Positions 1-4,894 of a stretch of 5,437 nucleotides of DNA are shown here, piece after piece (position 1 is the stretch's first letter; the number at the start of each line of letters is the position of its first letter). The position numbers were made by a program, and so were the translations under genes. The stretch lies in NCBI GenBank assembly GCA_030617005.1, contig JAUWWH010000088.1:1-5437 (forward strand), given 5' to 3'. A model generated the notes under the pieces. The model was not told where the DNA came from, ran no database searches, and saw only the letters and a program-made list of their open reading frames with translations. The DNA is from Candidatus Bathyarchaeota archaeon (lineage in GTDB: Archaea > Thermoproteota > Bathyarchaeia > RBG-16-48-13 > GCA-020355125).

Positions 1-73
1 ACATGTGCGAGTAGGACCTGAAATCATGGTCTCAACAATGTTAGAAAAATTAAAATCTAAGAATTTAGTCTAA
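1..73 (+). CDS. 3' end of an unidentified protein-coding gene
   Basis: A frame open to the left edge (first whole codon at position 2) ends at TAA 71-73. It encodes about 23 residues, including VGPEIMVSTMLEKLKSKNLV at the end, which looks like a charged amphipathic C-terminal helix. The composition is protein-like and the strand matches the following aIF5B gene. The tail is too short to assign a family. About 130 bases with TATA-like boxes separate it from aIF5B, so it is probably a separate transcription unit. A chance open frame cannot be excluded. Confidence 0.4.
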   Translation, partial: HVRVGPEIMVSTMLEKLKSKNLV

Positions 74-87
74 AAAACCAAAAAACA

Positions 88-103
88 TTTTTTAAATATT
101 TTA
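88..103 (+). promoter_or_regulatory. AT-rich TATA-like stretch upstream of infB
   Basis: A run of T and A (ttttttaaatatttta) follows the stop of the upstream gene. It could be a distal TATA element for aIF5B. Its T-run could equally serve as an archaeal T-tract terminator for the upstream gene. Neither role can be settled from sequence alone. Confidence 0.25.
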
Positions 104-147
104 TCTATTTCGTCTTCTAATTATAGAGTATTTCTAAACTACTGAAG

Positions 148-155
148 TATAAATA
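148..155 (+). promoter_or_regulatory. Predicted TATA box for the infB-rps6e unit
   Basis: TATAAATA is a good archaeal TATA box. Transcription normally starts about 25 bases downstream of it, so the start would be near 175-180 and the leader before the ATG at 207 would be roughly 30 bases. That leader still includes the GGGG ribosome-binding site at 194-197. No better-placed box lies between the upstream stop and the gene. Confidence 0.55.
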
Positions 156-206
156 CGAGTCTTCAATCAATATTGTACTGTTCATTTGCTTAAGGGGAAT
201 GTATTA

Positions 207-1991
207 ATGCAAAAGCAGCTCAGGCAACCCATAGTATGTGTACTAGGGCATGTGGATTCTGGAAAAACGTCCATCCTTGATAATATTCGGAGTTCAGCTG
301 TTGCATTGAGAGAGGTTGGCTCTATGACTCAACATATTGGTGCAAGTTTTTTCCCCCTTAAACTCCTGAAGGAAATATGTGGTCCTCTATCTGAAAGTTT
401 AGGTGGAAAAATAGCAATTACCGGTCTTTTAGTAATCGATACTCCAGGTCACCGTATTTTTATGAATTTAAGACGAAGGGGTGGTTCAGTCGCAGATATA
501 GCGATTCTTGTGATAGATGTTGTTCGAGGTTTTGAGGCTCAAACTTATGAAAGCTTATCTATTCTAAAGAATAGAAAGACACCTTTCATTGTAGCAGCTA
601 ACAAGATCGATACGATTCCAGGTTGGGTTAAACACTCGAACTTATCATTCATCGAATCCTTTAATAAACAGGATCTTTCTGTTCAACGTCAACTTAATGA
701 TTTACTCTATGTGATCATGGGACATTTTTCAAGGCAAGGATTCCAAGCCAATCGCTTCGATAGAGTCGTTGATTTTACGAAAACAATTACTATCATTCCT
801 GTTAGTGCAAAAACAGGGGAGGGCATACCTGAGTTACTCATAACATTAATAGGTTTAACCCAACAGTACCTGCAAAATAAACTTATAGTGAGTACTGGAC
901 CTGCACATGGAACTGTTTTAGAGGTTAAAGAAGATGTAGGTAGGGGAGTAGTCATTAATGTAATTCTCTACCAAGGGATTCTTCGAACGGGAGATGTCAT
1001 CATTATAGGAGGAATGAGGAAACCCATAGTAACTAAAGTAAGAGGCATCTTCTTACCTAAACCCTTGGATGAAATTAGAGACCCTCGAGATAAGTTTATG
1101 TCAGTTAAAGAGGTCTCTGCAGCTGTTGGAATAAAAATAGCTGCATCGTCTGTTGATGAAACATTAGCCGGGGCTCCTTTGTATACCGTTGGTCCAAATA
1201 ATTCTATAGAAGAGTTAATACAAAAAGTGACAGATGAGGTAGAAAAGCTGAGGGTAGTAACTGATAAATTTGGTGTAATATTAAAAACTGACACTCTGGG
1301 ATCTTTAGAGGCGATAGTTGCTGAGTTAGAAAACATTGGAATTCCTATTAAGCTTGCTGATGTTGGAGACGTCTCCAGAAGGGAGGTTATCGAAGCATCT
1401 CTAATAAGAAAAACTGCACCGCTTAGAGGAGTTATTCTTGCTTTTAATGTAAAGATTTTACCAGACGCTCTCGAAGAAGCAAAAAAGAACAATATTGAAC
1501 TTTTTCAGAATAATATTATTTATCGTCTTATCGACGATTACAAAGCTTGGGTGGATAGGGAAAGAGAAGCTATAACTGCGATGAAACTTAAGGCTTTAGT
1601 CCATCCAGGGAAAATACGGATTCTATATAACAGTATCTTTAGAAAGAGTAATCCAGCCATATTTGGTGTAGAGGTTTTAGCAGGACGTATAGAGCCAAAA
1701 TATTCGATGATGAAAACCGATGGTGAAAATCTTGGTGAAATTATGCAGATACAGGATGGTGGAGAAACTATATCCTGTGCCAATATATGTATGAAAGTTG
1801 CTGTCTCAATGAGGGACCCCGTTTTCAGTCGTCACTTCAATGAAGGTGATCTCTTATATGTAGCTGTTCCAGAAGAACATGTGAAGGAACTCTTAACAAA
1901 ATATAAAGGAAATCTTTCTTTAGATGAAATCCAGACCCTTGAGGAACTCATTCAAATTATGCGGAAGAAAAAACTAATGTGGGGATTGTGA
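207..1991 (+). CDS. infB: Translation initiation factor aIF5B (IF-2 family GTPase)
   Basis: This is the archaeal IF2/eIF5B GTPase, which promotes ribosomal subunit joining and works with aIF1A in the cytoplasm. Counted from ATG 207 it has 594 residues, usual for archaeal aIF5B, which lacks the long N-terminal extension of eukaryotes and bacteria. All G motifs are visible: GHVDSGKT (14-21), switch I threonine in TQHIGA (41-46), DTPGH (78-82, with the catalytic His), NKID (132-135) and SAKTGEG (200-206). Domain II follows at about 231-335, domain III at about 353-435, a linking helix, then beta-barrel domain IV at about 461-560. The C-terminus KKKLMWGL is family-typical. The frame extends up to a TTG at 186, but GGGG at 194-197 sits nine bases before ATG 207, so ATG is preferred. 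It ends in TGA and S6e follows 53 bases later. No intein or frameshift is seen. Confidence 0.97.
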   Translation: MQKQLRQPIVCVLGHVDSGKTSILDNIRSSAVALREVGSMTQHIGASFFPLKLLKEICGPLSESLGGKIAITGLLVIDTPGHRIFMNLRRRGGSVADIAILVIDVVRGFEAQTYESLSILKNRKTPFIVAANKIDTIPGWVKHSNLSFIESFNKQDLSVQRQLNDLLYVIMGHFSRQGFQANRFDRVVDFTKTITIIPVSAKTGEGIPELLITLIGLTQQYLQNKLIVSTGPAHGTVLEVKEDVGRGVVINVILYQGILRTGDVIIIGGMRKPIVTKVRGIFLPKPLDEIRDPRDKFMSVKEVSAAVGIKIAASSVDETLAGAPLYTVGPNNSIEELIQKVTDEVEKLRVVTDKFGVILKTDTLGSLEAIVAELENIGIPIKLADVGDVSRREVIEASLIRKTAPLRGVILAFNVKILPDALEEAKKNNIELFQNNIIYRLIDDYKAWVDREREAITAMKLKALVHPGKIRILYNSIFRKSNPAIFGVEVLAGRIEPKYSMMKTDGENLGEIMQIQDGGETISCANICMKVAVSMRDPVFSRHFNEGDLLYVAVPEEHVKELLTKYKGNLSLDEIQTLEELIQIMRKKKLMWGL

Positions 1992-2044
1992 AGATTTAAT
2001 AAGCATGATGACGGTTGAGATTCTACATGGAGAAATGAAATATC

Positions 2045-2389
2045 ATGGCAAGATTTAAACTAGTAATCTCTACTTCAGATGGGAAATCAAAAGGAATTAC
2101 TTTAGAAGGACCAAGGGCGCGGTCTCTTATTGGAAAAAGAATCGGTGATCTCTTGGATGGCTCAATTATGGGTTTGTCCGGTTCTAAGCTTAAAATAACA
2201 GGTGGAAGTGATAAAACTGGATTCCCCATGCGGTCCGATGTTCACGGTGGAGTAAAAATTTCTATTATCTTGAGTAGTGGCGTAGGATTTAAGGCAAGTG
2301 GTGATGGGCATCGTCAAAGGAAAACAGTTCGCGGTAACGTTATTACTGATGAAATTGTGCAAATCAACCTAAAAGTCTTAAAGAATTAG
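2045..2389 (+). CDS. rps6e: 30S ribosomal protein S6e
   Basis: S6e is a small-subunit protein shared by archaea and eukaryotes and absent from bacteria. The 114-residue product matches the compact archaeal form and lacks the long phosphorylated C-terminal helix of eukaryotic S6. The S6e signature is clear: ITGGSDKTGFPMRSDVHGG (residues 51-69), followed by the basic segment GDGHRQRKTVRGN (86-98), probably an rRNA contact. ATG 2045 is preceded by GGAG at 2029-2032, somewhat far (12 bases). No separate TATA box is evident in the 53-base gap after aIF5B, so co-transcription is likely. The gene ends in TAG and faces rps27ae convergently. In many other archaea S6e neighbours the aIF2 gamma gene instead, so pairing with aIF5B is a lineage-dependent arrangement. 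Confidence 0.95.
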   Translation: MARFKLVISTSDGKSKGITLEGPRARSLIGKRIGDLLDGSIMGLSGSKLKITGGSDKTGFPMRSDVHGGVKISIILSSGVGFKASGDGHRQRKTVRGNVITDEIVQINLKVLKN

Positions 2390-2410
2390 TACCTCATAGA
2401 CTTCCCGTTT

Positions 2411-2430
2411 CTATCTTAATTCAATGATAG
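2411..2430. repeat. Small inverted repeat, CTATC/GATAG
   Basis: CTATC at 2411-2415 pairs with GATAG at 2426-2430 around a 10-base AT-rich loop. It lies 22 bases after the rps6e stop and could mark the 3' end of either convergent transcript. The stem is only five pairs, so chance occurrence is quite possible. Confidence 0.25.
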
Positions 2431-2463
2431 CTTCCTATTCCCATTTAACGTGAAAGTAAGAAC

Positions 2464-2481
2464 TACCATCATTAAATGGTA
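2464..2481. repeat. Small inverted repeat, TACCAT/ATGGTA
   Basis: TACCAT at 2464-2469 is fully complementary to ATGGTA at 2476-2481, with a six-base loop. It sits about 34 bases beyond the rps27ae stop on the - strand. It could be a 3' UTR hairpin of rps27ae or rps6e. There is no T-run next to it, so it is not a classical terminator. Confidence 0.3.
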
Positions 2482-2514
2482 CCCAATTCATATTCAAATG
2501 GAGGAGAATTATCC

Positions 2515-2724
2515 TCATTTAATCGCTGAATTCGTTTGGTACTCAGTATAAGCGCATTTTCCACACGTATACCTTGCGTTTTCTCCTTTATGAACAGCCA
2601 TAAAAGACGCGCATCAAGGACATTTTTTCAATCTTCTGACTAATTTACCATCCTTTATCTCATAATAAGTGTAACTTTTCTTCTCTTTCTTTTTTTTCCC
2701 TTTTTTCCTCTTTTTAGTTGTCAT
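2515..2724 (-). CDS. rps27ae: 30S ribosomal protein S27ae, frame interrupted by an in-frame TGA
   Basis: S27ae is a zinc-ribbon small-subunit protein, the archaeal counterpart of the eukaryotic ubiquitin-fused S27a. Reading from ATG 2724 to TGA 2515 gives 70 codons. A very lysine-rich N-terminus (residues 4-16) is followed by YYEIKDGKLVRR, then the zinc ribbon with Cys35, Cys38, Cys54 and Cys57, and the family hallmarks FMAVHK (41-46) and CGKCAYTEY (54-62). Codon 37, between the first two cysteines (CP-stop-C), is TGA at 2614-2616, where relatives commonly carry Arg or Lys. Everything on both sides is in one frame and intact. The likely explanations are a base error or a single point mutation (CGA or AGA to TGA); readthrough or recoding is possible but unsupported. 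The gene lies 14 bases after rps24e with GAGGA overlapping that stop as ribosome-binding site. TGA also serves as the normal stop here. Confidence 0.85.
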
Positions 2725-2738
2725 AGCTTACTCTTTCC

Positions 2739-3041
2739 TCATTTACTTTCCTTCTTCCTTCGAGATGGAAGATTTCGTTTTTTAATATGTTCTGCAACTA
2801 ACGCTTTTCCCCTTTCTGTTTGATCATAAATCTCTGCGATTCCAGTAGTTCGATTTGTCCCCGTTAATGTTTCTAATTTTAAAACGTATACTTTTTCTTC
2901 ATTTATGTTACATTCCTGCGCAATTATCTTTTTCACATCATAAAGACGCGGAGTTCCAGACAATACATGATCTATGAAGAAGACCAACTCTCTACGTTTT
3001 AAAGCAGGATTATATTTATCAACTGTTTTTACAAGTTTCAT
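2739..3041 (-). CDS. rps24e: 30S ribosomal protein S24e
   Basis: S24e is a small-subunit protein of archaea and eukaryotes. The 100-residue product is of usual archaeal length. It shows the conserved core NPALKRRELVFFIDH (11-25), GTPRLYDVKKIIA (29-41) and the later strand-turn ending GIAEIYD (67-73). A basic C-terminal tail (KKRNLPSRRKKESK) probably touches rRNA. The ATG start at 3041 is preceded by TTTTAGGA about nine bases upstream, a workable ribosome-binding site. The TGA stop is followed 14 bases later by rps27ae, so the two are surely one transcript. A TATA box at 3131-3140 would drive the pair. In many archaea the dephospho-CoA kinase gene lies directly upstream; here 463 bases intervene. 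Confidence 0.96.
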   Translation of the reverse strand: MKLVKTVDKYNPALKRRELVFFIDHVLSGTPRLYDVKKIIAQECNINEEKVYVLKLETLTGTNRTTGIAEIYDQTERGKALVAEHIKKRNLPSRRKKESK

Positions 3042-3130
3042 GGCTATGCTTCCTAAAACGCTTGGAATGTTATGATACCTAATACTTTAATCTTTCCGTA
3101 TCTCTCATTCATAGATCTATCTCAAAAATC

Positions 3131-3140
3131 TTTTTATAAA
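3131..3140 (-). promoter_or_regulatory. Predicted TATA box for rps24e-rps27ae
   Basis: On the - strand the site reads TTTATAAAAA and lies in AT-rich DNA. A start about 25 bases downstream would fall near 3110, giving a leader of roughly 70 bases before the rps24e ATG. The core TTTATAAA is palindromic, so it could also face the + strand, where no gene follows. Confidence 0.45.
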
Positions 3141-3271
3141 TTTTAATTTACAATTATTCTCCATTTCTTTTTTCCAAGATAATACTTACTTGATACCATG
3201 TTTAAGTGGATAGGAGAATCTCACAAGTTCAAGCTGAATCATAAAAAAAGGAGTTGAATAAAGTAAACACG

Positions 3272-3281
3272 TATATAAATA
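3272..3281 (+). promoter_or_regulatory. Strong TATA-like box without an assigned gene
   Basis: TATATAAATA is among the best TATA-like matches in the window, and purine-rich sequence precedes it. In the + direction it would start transcription near 3300-3306, before an unassigned open frame, and run antisense into the kinase gene end. Read on the - strand it is TATTTATATA and could be a distal rps24e promoter with a leader of about 205 bases. Confidence 0.35.
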
Positions 3282-3346
3282 GCCTTCATATAAGACTTAT
3301 TTGAATACTATTACAAAAATTTTGGACTTAATATAGCCTCGCTTGT

Positions 3347-3538
3347 TTGGTTAGATACGTCATCGAAAATACGCCATTGTGTAATTTATCTGTATTATTT
3401 TGTAGATTTCTAAAAAAATTGGATGAAAAGACCTCCTCTATCTTGGCAATTGAAAAGGAATCGTATAACTCTTTAAGGGATGTTAAAGATGATCGTACTA
3501 CATTTCATAGGTTTAGTATTTGTTCTACCTCTTTTTGA
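3347..3538 (+). CDS. Doubtful small open frame, 63 codons
   Basis: From a TTG at 3347 (frame open back to 3332) a 63-residue product can be read, ending in TGA at 3539-3541, just past the listed end. The middle part, LKKLDEKTSSILAIEKESYN, is charged and looks helical, and 158 bases of it lie outside any other gene. In its favour, a good TATA box lies upstream at 3272-3281. Against it, there is no ATG, no ribosome-binding site, no recognised family, and the last 34 bases overlap the kinase gene antisense. It may be chance or the remnant of a decayed gene. Confidence 0.15.
   Translation: MVRYVIENTPLCNLSVLFCRFLKKLDEKTSSILAIEKESYNSLRDVKDDRTTFHRFSICSTSF
3412..3418 (-). terminator. Possible T-tract terminator of the rpo7-spt4-kinase unit
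   Basis: On the - strand seven consecutive T residues occur about 90 bases beyond the kinase stop codon. Archaeal RNA polymerase commonly terminates at such T-runs without a hairpin. No clear stem precedes it, and T-runs are frequent in DNA this AT-rich, so the call is weak. Confidence 0.3.
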
Positions 3539-4011
3539 ATTGTACTAGTCACTTTCACCATAACAATCCCCACCGCAGGTTGACCGTATATAATAAGTGT
3601 TCCCATTGGAGCAAACTTGATCGCGGGTAACGTGAGTAAGTCCTCTTCTCCATCGACGAGAATTCGCGTTACCGCTGAACTATTAATTCCTTTTCTTACG
3701 GCTTCAAACGCCTCTGGAGTAATTGTTCCTGGTGGATTTTTAACTTTGATAGTTTTTATTTGTTCCATGGGAATAGGTTGAATTTTTTTTCTCATAATTT
3801 TACTGTCAACTACATAGAGGTCAGCTTCAATACCGAATTTAATCAGGTTTAATGTTACGTAATCACCTATAGCAAACAGCTTCGTTGACCTTTTTTTAGC
3901 AAGCTCTTTTTTTAAATAATTCATCGTTTCATCCGGATTGCCAACAACCAATTCTCCTAGCGGTTGTTTTAATTTAACTCGTATCTTTTCACTTATTCGA
4001 TAAATCTTCAA
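3505..4011 (-). CDS. GTP-dependent dephospho-CoA kinase (DUF359 family)
   Basis: This family phosphorylates dephospho-CoA with GTP, the last step of coenzyme A synthesis in archaea that lack bacterial-type CoaE. It was characterised in Thermococcus kodakarensis. The 168-residue product has the family landmarks: GDYVTLNL (49-56), VDSK (68-71), NPPGTIT (92-98), VDGEEDLLTLPA (119-130), AP-G (134-137) and YGQP (142-145). The start is TTG at 4011: the spt4 stop lies in the same frame only two codons upstream (TAA ATA AAT TTG), the next Met is residue 30, and GAGGA overlaps the end of spt4 at suitable distance. The kinase should be translated from the rpo7-spt4 transcript. Family assignment is firm; enzymatic role is taken from the characterised relative. 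Confidence 0.92.
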   Translation of the reverse strand: MKIYRISEKIRVKLKQPLGELVVGNPDETMNYLKKELAKKRSTKLFAIGDYVTLNLIKFGIEADLYVVDSKIMRKKIQPIPMEQIKTIKVKNPPGTITPEAFEAVRKGINSSAVTRILVDGEEDLLTLPAIKFAPMGTLIIYGQPAVGIVMVKVTSTIQKEVEQILNL

Positions 4012-4017
4012 ATTTAT

Positions 4018-4206
4018 TTATCCTCGAACAAGGAGGGCATATTTACCCGGTTTTGTTATCTCTACTATTTTTGCTATTTTTGATTTGTCTGGGTAGAAGA
4101 TGATGAGTTCACCAATCCAATCCTCTGATAATGAAGAGGTTTTACAGTTAGGACATAAATTCGTAGTAGTTATTAAGCGACAGTTCCTACAAGCTTTTTT
4201 CTTCAT
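4018..4206 (-). CDS. spt4: Transcription elongation factor Spt4 (RpoE'')
   Basis: Spt4 binds the NGN domain of Spt5, and the pair clamps RNA polymerase for processive elongation. The 62-residue product is the typical short archaeal form. The zinc ribbon is intact: Cys6, Cys9, Cys18 and Cys21 (CRNC and CPNC). It is followed by SEDWIGELIIFYPDKSKIAKI, broken by nothing and matching the family's sheet that pairs with Spt5, and the usual ending GKYALLVRG. ATG 4206 overlaps the rpo7 stop in ATGA, indicating translational coupling. The stop TAA lies six bases before the kinase start. The Spt5 gene is not in this window. Confidence 0.95.
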   Translation of the reverse strand: MKKKACRNCRLITTTNLCPNCKTSSLSEDWIGELIIFYPDKSKIAKIVEITKPGKYALLVRG

Positions 4207-4787
4207 TTATTATCTCCCTCTTTATTTTTTAGAGGTGTATGTGCCTTTTTTACATCCTCCAGAATCCATTCTATCTTGCCTAAGAATGGCTGTCGCATAG
4301 TCATTCCTATTTTGCCTGATGAGCCTCCCTTTGCAAGGGAAACAGCAGTGATCCGAGCTCGAACTATATCGCCTCTCCTCAATATACGTCTTGTCTCTTT
4401 TGCAATTAGTACTCCCTGTCTTCCATCGAAGGAAACGAAATCATCAATGAGTTGGGATACGTGGATTAGAGCATCTAAAGGTCCTATTCTTACAAATGCT
4501 CCAAAGTCCTCCACTTCGACAACTTCCCCTTCGACTATTCCTTGAATCTCTGGATAATATGATAGAAGCGTAAATGATACGATATGATGGGTTGCTCCGT
4601 CTCCTGGAATTATTTTACCCATGGAGCTGACTTTCACGTCTATTACAGCTACAACGAAACCCATATCACTACTAACGAATCCTTCATATTTATCCCGTAA
4701 TGATTCCAAAGTGACATCTTCTAATATATTGCTGAATTTTTCAGGTGAAATTCGAACAATATCTTCCACATTTATTAAATAAAACAT
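4203..4787 (-). CDS. rpo7: DNA-directed RNA polymerase subunit Rpo7 (RpoE')
   Basis: Rpo7 forms the polymerase stalk with Rpo4, binds the emerging RNA and helps open the promoter; its eukaryotic counterpart is Rpb7. The product has 194 residues, normal for the family. The N-terminal RNP-like domain (about 1-80) contains the conserved GDGATHHIVSF (62-72). The C-terminal S1 domain (about 82-165) begins GIVEGEVVEVEDFGAFVRIGP and continues with LIHVSQL and RGDIVRARI, and includes KIGMTMRQP. A charged tail follows (KKAHTPLKNKEGDNK). ATG 4787 has GGGA six bases upstream and a TATA-like box around 4823-4831, so it probably heads the rpo7-spt4-kinase transcript. Confidence 0.97.
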   Translation of the reverse strand: MFYLINVEDIVRISPEKFSNILEDVTLESLRDKYEGFVSSDMGFVVAVIDVKVSSMGKIIPGDGATHHIVSFTLLSYYPEIQGIVEGEVVEVEDFGAFVRIGPLDALIHVSQLIDDFVSFDGRQGVLIAKETRRILRRGDIVRARITAVSLAKGGSSGKIGMTMRQPFLGKIEWILEDVKKAHTPLKNKEGDNK

Positions 4788-4822
4788 TTCAATCCCAAGT
4801 GTACAGATCAGTTGAGGTTTTG

Positions 4823-4831
4823 AATTATACT
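4823..4831 (-). promoter_or_regulatory. Predicted TATA-like box for rpo7-spt4-kinase
   Basis: On the - strand the site reads AGTATAATT. A start about 25 bases downstream falls near 4802, leaving a leader of about 15 bases that still carries the GGGA ribosome-binding site at 4794-4797. A second TATA-like element (GATTATAGC, 4836-4844) lies just upstream. Confidence 0.4.
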
Positions 4832-4842
4832 CTATGCTATAA

Positions 4843-4878
4843 TCTTTTCTCTTCTTTCAATAAGAACATTCGAAAAGA
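4843..4878. repeat. Inverted repeat between ppa and rpo7
   Basis: TCTTTTC at 4843-4849 is complementary to GAAAAGA at 4872-4878, with a 22-base loop. It lies 17 bases beyond the pyrophosphatase stop and just upstream of the rpo7 promoter. It may help end the ppa transcript, but the stem is AT-rich and the loop long, so it may be fortuitous. Confidence 0.2.
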
Positions 4879-4894
4879 GAATTATAAAGGAGCT

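Larger units (their letters stand above)
2390..2514. other. Convergent intergenic region between rps6e and rps27ae
   Basis: These 125 bases separate the ends of two convergent genes and hold no plausible gene. Two small inverted repeats are visible (2411-2430 and 2464-2481). There is no long T-tract on either strand. I compared the - strand with the archaeal SECIS layout because of the TGA in rps27ae. The nearest resemblance is a GAA before a CTATC/GATAG hairpin followed by A, but it lacks the supporting lower stem and the GC-rich pairs, so I do not call a SECIS. Confidence 0.5.
3042..3504. other. 463-base stretch without a supported gene
   Basis: This AT-rich gap lies between rps24e and the dephospho-CoA kinase gene. 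It contains a TATA-like box close to rps24e (3131-3140), a second strong TATA-like box (3272-3281), and a T7 run on the - strand (3412-3418). A + strand open frame (3332-3538) runs over its right part, but no family is recognisable. I looked for tRNA patterns: TTTGGTTAGATACG at 3345-3358 resembles a D-arm, but no T-arm box or acceptor partner follows. No C/D-box pair, repeat array or mobile-element end was found. Confidence 0.6.

Noticed and set aside
968..1492. Long - strand open frame of 174 codons opposite aIF5B
   Set aside because: It is wholly antisense to aIF5B domains II-III, has no family motif, and its serine/isoleucine-rich make-up is that of an antisense shadow.
2005..2058. 17-codon frame overlapping the rps6e start (ATG ATG at 2005)
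   Set aside because: It is out of frame with rps6e, has no ribosome-binding site and looks accidental; a regulatory upstream peptide has no support.
2431..2460. SECIS-like element for decoding the rps27ae TGA as selenocysteine
   Set aside because: GAA before the CTATC/GATAG hairpin is the only resemblance; the lower stem and GC-rich pairs of archaeal SECIS elements are missing.
3198..3257. 19-codon + strand frame starting at ATG 3198
   Set aside because: It is very short, has no ribosome-binding site and no recognised family; such frames are expected by chance in AT-rich spacer.
3345..3420. Possible tRNA beginning near a D-arm-like TTTGGTTAGATACG
   Set aside because: No GGTTCRA-type T-arm, no matching acceptor stem and no plausible anticodon stem follow within a sensible distance, even allowing for an intron.
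4276..4545. + strand open frame of 89 codons opposite rpo7
   Set aside because: It is antisense to the conserved S1 domain of rpo7 and resembles no known protein.
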